Shown: positions 25,177 through 33,201 of the stretch, one piece after another
Numbering within the stretch: position 1 is the stretch's first letter
How the letters are laid out: each line of letters opens with the position of its first letter
From: Phascolarctobacterium_A succinatutens_B
GTDB taxonomy: Bacteria; Bacillota; Negativicutes; Acidaminococcales; Acidaminococcaceae
Direction of reading: 5' to 3'
Assembly: GCF_958453765.1 (NCBI RefSeq)
Contig: NZ_CAUDZA010000015.1
Span: forward strand, 1-48,248
Length of the DNA: 48,248 bases
The notes under the pieces: model-generated
Databases searched by the model: none
What the model saw: only the letters and a program-made list of their open reading frames with translations
What the model was told of the DNA's origin: nothing
Position numbers and translations under genes: made by a program

Positions 25177-26784
25177 TTACAAATCCTTCAGGATATCATC
25201 CATGTACTTATGCAGCTTTTCCAGCTTCTTGCGTACCATAACCGCCTTATCCGGGTTACGCGCCACAATCTGTTCGATTTTGCTGCGCTGCAGCAGATAA
25301 TCGTGTTCCATACCACGCATGTAAGCACGCAGGTCGATAGCAGCAGGCTCAACCTGAACCATTTCGGATTCATGCATCTGCCACTCGGTACCATTGATTT
25401 CGGCGCAGTCACCAAAGTGCGGGATGTAGGTTGCCGTTCCCAGATTGCGTCCCAAAGAATCTGCCAGCTCCATAGCTGCATCAAGCTCGCCGTGTGTAAC
25501 GAAAAAGGCCTTGGGCACCTCCTTCATGCTGCTATACCAGGCTAACAGCTGCTGCTTATCCGCATGAGCGGAAAAACCCTTCATATTGTAAATTTTGGCG
25601 TTGACTCTGATATCCTCGCCCATAATCTTAATGCGCTTAATACCTTCTATCAGCCTGCGTCCGATAGTGCCCTCCGCCTGATAGCCGGCAAAAACTATGC
25701 TGCTGTCCTCACGCCACAGATTATGCTTCAGGTGATGCAGAATACGACCGGCATCTGCCATGCCACTGGCCGAAATAACAATCTTGCTGCCCGGAATTTC
25801 GTTAATCGCCATGGATTCCTGCACCGTGGCGGTAAAGCGCAAATTATGCATAGACACCAGCCTGCGTCCCTGCATTGCGTAAAGCGCCCGCGCTTCCTCA
25901 TCATATTCCTCGGGATTCGTCATAGTAATCTGCGTAGCTCTGTTGGCCATAGGACTATCTACATAAATCGGAATCTCCGGAATTTTGCCTTCCGCCTGCA
26001 GCTTTTGGAAATAGTACAGCAGTACCTGCGTACGCCCTACAGCAAACGCAGGAATGATAACGTTACCGCCACGCTCGACAGTATCGTTGATAATATTCGC
26101 CAACTCGCCCTCTTTATCGTAGGCTTCATGGATGCGGTTGCCATAGGTAGATTCCGTAACAATAAAATCGGCACCGCCTGCTGCCGCCGGGTCCTCAATA
26201 ATCGGCTGGTTGGGCTGGCCGATATCGCCGGTAAAAATCAAGCGCGTCTTTTTATCGCCTTCGTTAACAGACATTTCTACGAAAGCAGAACCAAGAATGT
26301 GTCCTGCAACGCTGAAGGTGACGGTAACACCGGGAACAACATTAAAGGCTTCACCAAAGCTGCGCAGCTTGAACAAATGCAAGGCTCTGGCAGCATCATC
26401 AACAGTAAACAGCGGCTCGACAATTTTTTTGCCGGCACGCATGCCCTTGCGGTTGGCGTATTCCGCCTCACCCTCCTGAATGTGCGCACTGTCCGGCAGC
26501 AAAATCGAGCACAGCTCCTCTGTCGATTTAGTGCAATAGATGGGGCCGCGGAAGCCTTCCTTGACCAGCTTCGGCAACAGACCGCTGTGGTCAACATGGG
26601 CGTGCGTCAATACAACAGCCTCAATCTCTCCCGGATGAAATAAAAAGTCCTTTTCGTTCAGCGCTTTTATCAGCTTGGAGCCTTGGAACATGCCGCAGTC
26701 TACCAAAAACTTGTGTCCGCCGACCTCCAGCAGATAGCAGGAACCGGTAACGGTGCGCGTTGCACCTAAAAAAGTTATTTTCAT
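25177..26784 (-). CDS. MBL-fold beta-CASP metallo-hydrolase (RNA-processing type)
   Basis: The 535-residue protein has three parts: a metallo-beta-lactamase core with THAHVDHSG near residue 60, a beta-CASP insert, and a C-terminal RMMBL segment with KGFSAHADKQQLLAWY and FVTHGE. This order matches the archaeal/bacterial CPSF-like group related to RNase J, which cut or trim RNA with two zinc ions; the exact substrate is unknown here. I start at the ATG at 26784 because GGAGG lies seven bases upstream and MKITFLGATRTVTGS matches the family start. Two terminators isolate it from the upstream small gene. Confidence 0.85.
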   Translation of the reverse strand: MKITFLGATRTVTGSCYLLEVGGHKFLVDCGMFQGSKLIKALNEKDFLFHPGEIEAVVLTHAHVDHSGLLPKLVKEGFRGPIYCTKSTEELCSILLPDSAHIQEGEAEYANRKGMRAGKKIVEPLFTVDDAARALHLFKLRSFGEAFNVVPGVTVTFSVAGHILGSAFVEMSVNEGDKKTRLIFTGDIGQPNQPIIEDPAAAGGADFIVTESTYGNRIHEAYDKEGELANIINDTVERGGNVIIPAFAVGRTQVLLYYFQKLQAEGKIPEIPIYVDSPMANRATQITMTNPEEYDEEARALYAMQGRRLVSMHNLRFTATVQESMAINEIPGSKIVISASGMADAGRILHHLKHNLWREDSSIVFAGYQAEGTIGRRLIEGIKRIKIMGEDIRVNAKIYNMKGFSAHADKQQLLAWYSSMKEVPKAFFVTHGELDAAMELADSLGRNLGTATYIPHFGDCAEINGTEWQMHESEMVQVEPAAIDLRAYMRGMEHDYLLQRSKIEQIVARNPDKAVMVRKKLEKLHKYMDDILKDL

Positions 26785-26883
26785 CGCAAAGCCTCCATTC
26801 TGCAAGTAGTATTTTCAGTTATATTTTATAATTCTACAAAACGAAGGGAAAATCCTTTTTATTGGGGAAATTAGTGGGATGAG

Positions 26884-26909
26884 AAAAAAGCACGCTGTTA
26901 CACGTGCTT
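26884..26909 (-). terminator. Terminator hairpin, second of a pair
   Basis: AAGCACG pairs with CGTGCTT (26903-26909 with 26888-26894), followed on the minus strand by TTTT. It lies just downstream of a stronger hairpin at 26934-26972. Confidence 0.55.
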
Positions 26910-26933
26910 GATTAACGATGTTAAATTAGTCTA

Positions 26934-26972
26934 ACAAAAAAGCAGCTGTTCGGATTTCCCGAATAACTGCTT
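26934..26972 (-). terminator. Terminator after the 51-aa ORF
   Basis: AAGCAG...TTCGG pairs with CCGAA...CTGCTT (26940-26953 with 26959-26972), followed on the minus strand by TTTTTTG. Confidence 0.75.
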
Positions 26973-26982
26973 AATATCGATA

Positions 26983-27138
26983 CTATTCTTCTGCTTCAAA
27001 CATACAATCATGAGGATATGGCCATTCTTTTAACTCTTTAGATTTTTCGAGTTCTTCTTGAATGTCTTTCTCTAATTGTTCAGGTGTAAGCTTTAAGTAA
27101 TCAGGATTGATATAATCCTTTACATAAGTAACTGTCAT
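26983..27138 (-). CDS. Small acidic protein of unknown function (51 aa)
   Basis: This short frame is acidic: it begins TVTYVKDYINPDYLKLTPEQ, continues with a run of Glu and Lys, and ends near CMFEAEE. GAGAG lies about nine bases before the ATG at 27138. It starts 11 bases after the stop codon of the broken phage-type gene upstream and is followed by a good terminator, so it was probably the second gene of that unit. A small acidic partner behind a toxin-like gene could be an immunity protein, but nothing in the sequence proves that. Confidence 0.5.
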   Translation of the reverse strand: MTVTYVKDYINPDYLKLTPEQLEKDIQEELEKSKELKEWPYPHDCMFEAEE

Positions 27139-27149
27139 TTTAATTCTCT

Positions 27150-27815
27150 CTACATTATACCGTGGCTTTTGCTAAAAATCTCCATTGTTTTCAAAATAGC
27201 CTTCTCACTATCTAAATTATATGGCACATCTTGATATTTTTCAACCATTTTGTCATATCCAGTAGCAGAAAACGGTAGAGCATTTTCTGTCGAATAGATA
27301 TACTCTTCCATTATGGCAAGCTACAACTCCAAATTTATACCCTCGATAACCAGCTGTAGCAAAATCTGCGCTAGTCGGCGGAATGTTTGTAGCGTGATTA
27401 TGAATTGATATAAGTGCATTTCTCTTATGTTTTTTGATTTCATCTTTTAGTTTATCGGTATATTTCGTTAAACCATCTTCAGAATTAGTAGTTAAGCCCA
27501 CCAACTGCTTTCCATCAGCAGTCATAACACATAAATCTTCACTGTATTTTCCACTTTAATGTATAAGCATAGCCTTGCAACGCTCATATACAGCTCTATT
27601 TAGCGTCCTATCATCAGACAAAGCATCAAACTTTCTCTTATAATCGGTAGAGTTAATGTATTCTAAATTACAAACTGGGCTTCCCACTCCATGAGAATAA
27701 CTTCTTTCAAATGTTTGCAGCCTGCTCTCCGCTTCCCGCAGCCCAGCATAACCACGCAACTTGCGCCAATCTTCACTGTCTTCCCACACCTTCAAGCACG
27801 CCACAGCACGAGTAC
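27150..27815 (-). pseudogene. Decayed phage head/polymorphic-toxin type protein with JAMM-like domain
   Basis: Two open segments lie in the same frame. The first (about 27815-27559) reads WRKLRGYAGLREAES...SHGVGSPVCNLEYIN, the second (27555-27253) reads ISIHNHATNIPPTSADF...YKFGVVACHNGRVY. They are separated by a single in-frame TAA (27556-27558), likely once a Lys or Gln codon. Near 27300 the frame shifts: after GRVYL the continuation YSTENALPFSATGYDKMVEKY runs in another frame to a TAG at 27150. Similar C-terminal blocks occur in phage minor head proteins and toxin-like proteins, and HNH...TSAD resembles a JAMM metal site. With one nonsense and one frameshift change, plus no visible start, it is a remnant. 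Confidence 0.6.
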
Positions 27816-28009
27816 CGCACTATTTTTCTCTCCGTTGTCAGCTTCTTCTTATCCACCAGTATAAAATCAATATACCACTAGCTAAACCATGAGCCCATAT
27901 AACCCACTCATGTAGGCTCATTTGGGGAAAATTTCTTACAGCTTCAACTAGGATGCTAATAGTGAATAACCAAATTAGTATTTTTATTTTTGTTAAAACG
28001 TGGTAGAAT

Positions 28010-28094
28010 ATAGGCAGGAGGACGATTGCTCGTCCTACCTGCCGCCCTCTTTATTTACGCTTCTTGCTCTTGCGATTTACAGGGGGGCTTTTTT
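28010..28094 (+). ncRNA. Structured small RNA candidate, type I antitoxin-like
   Basis: A near-perfect hairpin GGCAGGAGGACGA-TTGC-TCGTCCTACCTGCC spans 28013-28043. It is followed by GCCCTC (28044-28049), which pairs with GGGGGC (28083-28088), and then six T, a terminator-like end. TAGAAT at 28004-28009 could be a -10 box, with no clear -35. On the opposite strand a 14-codon frame (28121-28077) ends YKLKSSKKAPL, like the tail of small holin-like toxins, but its front is gone. This fits the leftover of a type I toxin-antitoxin pair. The rest of 27816-28365 holds no gene I can support. Confidence 0.35.
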
Positions 28095-28184
28095 GCTGCT
28101 TTTTAATTTATACAGCAACATTCAACATTATATTTTCCAACTGAAGAATAAACTACCATGGAGTAATACGAGAATGCCATAAAT

Positions 28185-28223
28185 AAAGCCTGCTATTTCA
28201 TTGAGTTGAAAAGCAGGCTTTTT
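28185..28223 (+). terminator. Isolated terminator-like hairpin
   Basis: AAAGCCTGC (28185-28193) pairs with GCAGGCTTT (28213-28221), followed by TTTTTC. No intact gene lies upstream on the plus strand, so it probably belonged to the decayed element. Confidence 0.6.
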
Positions 28224-28324
28224 CTAATGCATTCTAAAGTGTTTTAAATAGGCAGTTGGAACAAATATTGGACAAAGCAGTATTTTTCTCATTTTCCTTT
28301 CGTCCTTTAAAGCTTCAGCATACA

Positions 28325-28349
28325 AAAAGAACCGCATTCTCATGCGGTT
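28325..28349 (-). terminator. Terminator after tRNA-Pro
   Basis: AACCGCAT pairs with ATGCGGTT around a GAGA loop (28342-28349 with 28330-28337), followed on the minus strand by CTTTTTG. Confidence 0.75.
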
Positions 28350-28365
28350 CCTGAAGTTTTAAATT

Positions 28366-28442
28366 TGGTCGGGGCGGCGAGATTCGAACTCACGGCCTCT
28401 TGTACCCGAAACAAGCGCGCTACCAAACTGCGCCACGCCCCG
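28366..28442 (-). tRNA. tRNA-Pro (anticodon CGG)
   Basis: The minus strand folds into a full cloverleaf. The acceptor stem is CGGGGCG/CGCCCCG with discriminator A, and a D arm with GTTTGGTAGC follows. The anticodon stem CTTGT/ACAAG closes the loop TTCGGGT, giving anticodon CGG, and the T arm contains GTTCGAATC. CCA is encoded (28366-28368). It is followed by its own terminator. The decayed phage-type patch lies on its 3' side, the usual side for tRNA-targeted integration. Confidence 0.95.
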
Positions 28443-28524
28443 ACATTTGTTGTTGCTGTTCATCAGCAACGAATGTAATTATAAAGCATCTTTAAGCTTT
28501 TGTCAACACTTTTTTTGAAAAATT

Positions 28525-28860
28525 TTATCCTTGGGTAACAACGCGGATGCTGGTAACCTCAAAAGCCTCAGCAATAGCCGGCAAAATCTCTCTTTCAATG
28601 TTGGTACGGTGCAGCTCGTTTTCAGCAACAAGCATGATACGGGTATCAGCATAGTTGATGTTGTGCACCTTGCTTACAAGGCGCTTGAAGGTTTCCTCAC
28701 CGATAATTTCCTTCAGCTTTTGCAGACGTGCAAAAACCTCCGGTTTTTCCTTCTGCATACGTTCTTCCAAGGGAGAGAACGGTACAGTCACAACTCTGGC
28801 ATCACGGGCCAGGACATAATTCTCCTCGCCTTCGCCAGGTACTACTAAATCGTCACGCAT
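28525..28860 (-). CDS. Small protein resembling DnaA domain I
   Basis: Starting at the ATG at 28860 (GGAGGAAG upstream) the protein has 111 residues. The second half, LQKLKEIIGEETFKRLVSKV followed by IMLVAENELHRTNIEREILP, looks like the N-terminal protein-interaction domain of DnaA (helix, IGEETF, beta strand with V-x-N-E, helix). There is no ATPase or DNA-binding part. Such stand-alone domains could modulate DnaA or bind its partners, but the role here is not known. It is transcribed alone, divergent from mscL and just upstream of tRNA-Pro. Confidence 0.55.
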   Translation of the reverse strand: MRDDLVVPGEGEENYVLARDARVVTVPFSPLEERMQKEKPEVFARLQKLKEIIGEETFKRLVSKVHNINYADTRIMLVAENELHRTNIEREILPAIAEAFEVTSIRVVTQG

Positions 28861-29019
28861 AATTCTTCCTCCATCTCTATATCTAACTAAATGAACCTGC
28901 ATAACGCAGAATTTATTCCCTTTTATTATATGTCACAAGCACTTTTTCGTCAAGCAGCAGGAAATTCAGCATTAAACGAGAATACTATAAAAAATACATT
29001 TGACGAGGGGTGTTCATAT

Positions 29020-29454
29020 ATGTCTATGAAAGAAGATTTTAAAAAATTTGCTATGCGCGGTAATGTTATGGATATGGCCGTCGGCGTTATTATCGGCGGT
29101 GCTTTCGGCAAAATCGTCAGCTCTCTGGTAAACGATGTCGTTATGCCTCCATTAGGCATGGCGCTTGGCAAGATGGATTTTTCCAATCTGTTTATCAGCC
29201 TCAACGGCAAGGAATATGCTACGCTGGAGGCAGCAAAAAAGGCTGGTGCGCCTGTGCTCGCTTACGGCAGCTTCATTAATTCCGTACTTGATTTTCTGAT
29301 TCTCGCTTTTGTCATCTTCCTGATGATTCGCCAGATCAACAAGCTCACTCCGGAACCGGCGCCTGCACCGGAGCCGCGTCTGTGCCCTTACTGCAAATCC
29401 GAGATTGCCGACGACGCAACCCGTTGCCCGCACTGCACATCTCATTTGGAATAA
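29020..29454 (+). CDS. mscL: Large-conductance mechanosensitive channel with C-terminal zinc ribbon
   Basis: MscL forms a homopentameric pore that opens under membrane tension and saves cells from osmotic shock. The ATG at 29020 follows GAGGGG and gives 144 residues. FKKFAMRGNVMDMAVGVIIGGAFGKIV (read in parts from residue 6) is the N-terminal amphipathic helix and first membrane span, and FINSVLDFLILAFVIFLMI is the second. Instead of the usual short cytoplasmic bundle, the tail has a Pro-rich linker and a zinc ribbon with C122, C125, C136 and C139. The longer upstream frame overlaps the divergent gene and is not used. Confidence 0.9.
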   Translation: MSMKEDFKKFAMRGNVMDMAVGVIIGGAFGKIVSSLVNDVVMPPLGMALGKMDFSNLFISLNGKEYATLEAAKKAGAPVLAYGSFINSVLDFLILAFVIFLMIRQINKLTPEPAPAPEPRLCPYCKSEIADDATRCPHCTSHLE

Positions 29455-29468
29455 CAGTTTACACTTTC

Positions 29469-29508
29469 GGCTGATATTCGGGATTTTTTCCTGCATATCA
29501 GCCATTTT
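29469..29508 (+). terminator. Terminator after mscL
   Basis: GGCTGATAT (29469-29477) pairs with ATATCAGCC (29495-29503), followed by ATTTTC. Confidence 0.65.
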
Positions 29509-29531
29509 CACTTTTATAAAGTCTTTTTCAT

Positions 29532-29560
29532 TTGCTAAAAACAAGCTTATATTGTATAAT
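29532..29560 (+). promoter_or_regulatory. Promoter of tyrS
   Basis: TTGCTA (29532-29537) and TATAAT (29555-29560) are 17 bases apart. The transcript would start near 29567, leaving only about 55 bases of leader, too short for a T-box. Confidence 0.65.
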
Positions 29561-29620
29561 GTAGATTATATATATCGCCTAGGCTGTTTTTTACAGCTTA
29601 AATTGTAAGGAGGTTATCTG

Positions 29621-30844
29621 ATGTCTGTTTATGACGTGCTTATGGAACGTGGCTTTATTAAGCAAATGTCCCATGAAGACGAGATTAAAGAATTATTAGA
29701 GAAGGAAAAAATCACCTTTTATATCGGTTTTGACCCCACCGCGGACAGCCTGCATGTAGGCCATTTCATCGCCCTGATGATGATGAGCCATATGCAACGC
29801 GCAGGCCATCGTCCTATCGTACTTTTGGGCGGCGGCACCGGCATGGTAGGCGACCCGAGCGGCAAGGACGAAATGCGTAAAATGCTCACTCCGGAATTCA
29901 TCGCTCACAATATTGCCTGCTTCAAAAAGCAGATGAGCCGTTTCATTGATTTCGGTGAAGACAAGGCTATCATTGTAAACAATGCCGACTGGCTGTTAGA
30001 CCTTAACTATGTTCAGCTGCTGCGCGAGGTTGGCGTACACTTTACCGTTAACCGTATGCTGGCTGCCGAATGCTTCAAGAAGCGTTGGGAAAAAGGCCTG
30101 ACCTTCTTTGAATTCAACTATATGATTATGCAGGGCTACGACTTCTGGAAGCTGCACCATGACCATAACTGCATTATGGAGCTGGGTGGCGACGACCAAT
30201 GGTCCAACATGCTTGCCGGCGTAGAATTAATCCGCCGCAAGGATCAAAAACCTGCTTACTGCATGACCTGCAAGCTTTTGACCACCAGCGATGGCCGCAA
30301 GATGGGCAAAACCGAAAAGGGTGCTCTGTGGCTTGACCCGGAAAAAACTTCTCCGTATGATTTCTATCAATACTGGCGTAATGTTGCCGACAGCGACGTA
30401 GAAAATTGCCTGTCCCTGCTGACATTCCTGCCGATGGATGAGGTTCGCCGTCTGAGCGCACTGAAGGATGCAGCTATCAACGAAGCTAAAAAAGTACTGG
30501 CCTATGAGGTTACCAAACTTGTTCATGGCGAAGAAGCAGCGCGTCAGGCGCAGGAGGCTACCGAAGCACTCTTCGGCGGCAATGCCAAAGACATGAGCAA
30601 CGTACCGGCAATCGAAATTACCCCGGAAGATATGACTGCCAAGATTATCGATGTACTGACTGCCGCTAAAGTTTTCAGCAGCAAACGCGAAGCTCGTCAG
30701 TTAATCGCCCAAGGCGGCCTGACTGTAGCAGACACTGTCCTGCAGGATGCAGAAGCATGCCTGAGCGCAGACATGTTTGATGCAGACAAGAGCCTGTTAA
30801 TCCGTAAGGGTAAAAAGAAATATTTCCGTCTGCTGGTAAAATAA
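29621..30844 (+). CDS. tyrS: Tyrosyl-tRNA synthetase
   Basis: TyrRS charges tRNA-Tyr. The 407-residue class I synthetase has the HIGH-type motif HVGH near residue 47, the tyrosine-binding region around FFEFNYMIMQGYDF near 166, GGDDQW near 189, and the KMSKS-type motif KMGKT near 228. It ends in an S4-like RNA-binding domain (SSKREARQLIAQGGLTV near 350). AAGGAGGT precedes the ATG at 29621. In many Bacillota tyrS is T-box controlled; here no T-box fits in the short leader. Confidence 0.95.
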   Translation: MSVYDVLMERGFIKQMSHEDEIKELLEKEKITFYIGFDPTADSLHVGHFIALMMMSHMQRAGHRPIVLLGGGTGMVGDPSGKDEMRKMLTPEFIAHNIACFKKQMSRFIDFGEDKAIIVNNADWLLDLNYVQLLREVGVHFTVNRMLAAECFKKRWEKGLTFFEFNYMIMQGYDFWKLHHDHNCIMELGGDDQWSNMLAGVELIRRKDQKPAYCMTCKLLTTSDGRKMGKTEKGALWLDPEKTSPYDFYQYWRNVADSDVENCLSLLTFLPMDEVRRLSALKDAAINEAKKVLAYEVTKLVHGEEAARQAQEATEALFGGNAKDMSNVPAIEITPEDMTAKIIDVLTAAKVFSSKREARQLIAQGGLTVADTVLQDAEACLSADMFDADKSLLIRKGKKKYFRLLVK

Positions 30845-30851
30845 GCCTTTA

Positions 30852-30891
30852 AAAGCCATCTATGCTCCTGACGGACTAGGTGGCTTTTTCT
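30852..30891 (+). terminator. Terminator after tyrS
   Basis: AAAGCCATCT (30852-30861) pairs with AGGTGGCTTT (30878-30887), followed by TTC after the T run. Confidence 0.7.
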
Positions 30892-30946
30892 ATGATTTCG
30901 AAATACAGACTACTCTTTTAATTAAGGTAGTAATAAGGAGCTCTTA

Positions 30947-32272
30947 ATGCAAAACGATAAAATCAATCTTTCATTAATCATCCCTATCGGCCTGATGTTA
31001 TTTTCCTTCTTCTTCGGTGCCGGCAACTTAATTTTCCCGCCTGTTTTAGGCCAAATGGCAGGCGAAAACATTTCCTGGGGCATGTTCGGCTTCTGCCTGA
31101 GCGGCGTCGGCTTCCCGCTTTTGGGCGTACTCGCTATGGCTATGAAGCAAAGCGATAACCCGGACTCCATTGCTATGCCTATGCATCCCCTGTATGCCCG
31201 CGCCGTTACCATTCTCTGCGCACTGGCTATCGGCCCGCTGTTCGCTATTCCGCGTACCGCTGCCGTTTCCTTTGACACCGGTATTCACAGCCTGCTGCCT
31301 GCTTCCTGCGAAGCTATCGGCCTGCCGGTATACACCGTGTTCTTTTTCGTTCTGACCTATTTCTTTTCTATTAATCCGTCAAAAATTATCGGTCATATCG
31401 GTAAATTTTTGTCCCCCATGCTTTTGATTTGTCTGGCAGTTCTCGTGGTCTGCGTTTTCGTAAATCCTACCGGCAGCCTGAAAATGCCTAATCCGGACTT
31501 TGCTGCATCTCCGTTCTTCCGCGGCTTCCAGGAAGGCTATAATACCATGGACCTTCTGGCAGCAATTCTGTTCGGTTCTATTACTATCAAGGCTATTGAG
31601 GCTCAGGGCATTACCGATAAAAAGGTTCTGACCAAGCTCTGCTCTTATGCCGGCCTGATTGCAGCCTTCTTCCTTGCTATCATCTATGCAGCACTGGCTT
31701 ACACCGGCGCACTAAGCATCAATGTTTTCGGTGTTATTCCTAACGGCGCTACTCTGCTCAGCAAAATCTGTACCTACTACATGGGCTTCGGCGGTCAGGT
31801 TGTATTGGCCTTGATTATCTTCTTCGCCTGCCTCACCACCAGCATCGGTCTGACAACTGCTATCTCCGGTTATTTCTCCGAGCTTAGCAATAATCGTATA
31901 CAATACGAGCGACTGGTATTCTTCATCTCTGCTTTCAGCCTGGTAGTAGCAAACTTCGGTCTGGAAAACATCATTAAATTCTCCATTCCTGTTATCTGCA
32001 TGCTCTATCCGATTATTATCGCTCTGGTAATTCTCAACATCGGTCGTGCAATTATCCATGATGATCAGCTGACCTTCCGCATCTGCCTGATACTGACAAC
32101 TATTTTCGCTGTTTTCGACGGTCTGCGCGTTGCCAACATCCGCTTCATGGCCTTGGATAACTTCCTAGCGCAGAACCTGCCGCTGTTTGACATCGGCTTC
32201 GGCTGGGTTGTTCCCTGCTTCGGCGGTATCGCTGTAGGCCTGCTGCTGAAGGCTGTAAGAAAAGCTAACTAA
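30947..32272 (+). CDS. brnQ: Branched-chain amino acid carrier (LIVCS family)
   Basis: BrnQ imports leucine, isoleucine and valine together with a cation. The 441-residue membrane protein has about 12 spans. Family landmarks are FSFFFGAGNLIFPPVLGQMAG (first span, residues about 18-38), GPLFAIPRTAAVSFD near 97 and GYNTMDLLAAILFG near 197. AAGGAG lies ten bases before the ATG. It is followed at 40 bp by the Mrp-type gene with no terminator between, so they may share a transcript. Confidence 0.9.
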   Translation: MQNDKINLSLIIPIGLMLFSFFFGAGNLIFPPVLGQMAGENISWGMFGFCLSGVGFPLLGVLAMAMKQSDNPDSIAMPMHPLYARAVTILCALAIGPLFAIPRTAAVSFDTGIHSLLPASCEAIGLPVYTVFFFVLTYFFSINPSKIIGHIGKFLSPMLLICLAVLVVCVFVNPTGSLKMPNPDFAASPFFRGFQEGYNTMDLLAAILFGSITIKAIEAQGITDKKVLTKLCSYAGLIAAFFLAIIYAALAYTGALSINVFGVIPNGATLLSKICTYYMGFGGQVVLALIIFFACLTTSIGLTTAISGYFSELSNNRIQYERLVFFISAFSLVVANFGLENIIKFSIPVICMLYPIIIALVILNIGRAIIHDDQLTFRICLILTTIFAVFDGLRVANIRFMALDNFLAQNLPLFDIGFGWVVPCFGGIAVGLLLKAVRKAN

Positions 32273-32312
32273 TAATTTTATTCATAATCAATTAGAGAGT
32301 AAGGTGTAATTT

Positions 32313-33176
32313 ATGTCTAACGAACAACAATGCAGCAATGCATCTTCCTGCGGCCGCAGCAGCTGTGAAGGCTGTCCTTCCGCAGCAGCTGCTGAAAAAA
32401 CACAGGCAACTGATTTCCGTGCGCAGCTCAATCCGATGAGCAGCGTCAAAAAGGTTATCGCTGTAGTCAGCGGCAAGGGCGGTGTAGGCAAGTCCCTCAT
32501 CACCGGTCTTTTAGCAAGCAGCATGCAGCGCCGTGGTAAGCGCTGTGCTGTTTTGGATGCTGATATCACCGGTCCGTCCATGGGACATAACCTTGGCGTG
32601 AACGGCAAGGCCAAAGCCAACGAAATCGGTATTCTGCCTCTGACTGCTCCCTGCGGTCTGGAGGTGCTTTCTGCCAATATGTTTTTGAAGAATGATTCTG
32701 ACCCTGTTGTTTGGCGCGGGCCTCTGCTCGCCGGCATGGTAAAGCAATTCTGGAGCGATGCCATCTGGACAGATATAGACTTTATGTTTGTTGATATGCC
32801 GCCGGGAACCGGTGACGTACCACTGACCGTCTTCCAATCCCTGCCTGTCGACGGCATCATCATCGTAACCTCTCCGCAGGAGCTTGTTTCCATGATTGTT
32901 GCCAAGGCAGTAAAAATGGCACGCATGATGAACATTCCGATTCTCGGTCTGATTGAAAACTACGCTTACTTCCATTGCCCTGATAACGGTAAGGATTACG
33001 AAATCTTCGGCCCCAGCCATCTGGCAGAAACTGCTGACGCCTACGGTCTGAAGGTGCTCGCCCGCCTGCCGATTAATCCGTCCCTGGCAGCAGCCTGCGA
33101 CGCAGGCAAGCTGGCGGACTGCCATGTAGCAGAGCTGGATGATTGCTGTGATTTTTTAGCTGATAATTTTCAGTAA
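32313..33176 (+). CDS. Mrp/NBP35-family Fe-S carrier ATPase
   Basis: These P-loop ATPases carry Fe-S clusters to target proteins. The 287-residue protein has an N-terminal Cys set (C7, C13, C18, C21) like NBP35-type members. The deviant Walker A motif GKGGVGKS follows at 54-61, DADITGPSMG near 86 is the switch I-like motif, and VDMPPGTGD near 161 the switch II-like one. The C-terminal CxxC that bridges the dimer cluster in many Mrp proteins reads FHCPDNGKDYEIFG, so the second Cys is Asn. It lies between brnQ and the YbaK gene. Confidence 0.85.
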   Translation: MSNEQQCSNASSCGRSSCEGCPSAAAAEKTQATDFRAQLNPMSSVKKVIAVVSGKGGVGKSLITGLLASSMQRRGKRCAVLDADITGPSMGHNLGVNGKAKANEIGILPLTAPCGLEVLSANMFLKNDSDPVVWRGPLLAGMVKQFWSDAIWTDIDFMFVDMPPGTGDVPLTVFQSLPVDGIIIVTSPQELVSMIVAKAVKMARMMNIPILGLIENYAYFHCPDNGKDYEIFGPSHLAETADAYGLKVLARLPINPSLAAACDAGKLADCHVAELDDCCDFLADNFQ

Positions 33177-33201
33177 GCATTTTTAAAGGGAGGCTTTTGT
33201 C

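Noticed and set aside
28000..28182. A 60-codon plus-strand frame with hydrophobic stretches
   Set aside because: It crosses two RNA hairpins and a terminator-like T run and has no RBS.
29561..29620. T-box riboswitch for tyrS
   Set aside because: Only about 55 bases lie between promoter and start, with no specifier stem or T-box motif.
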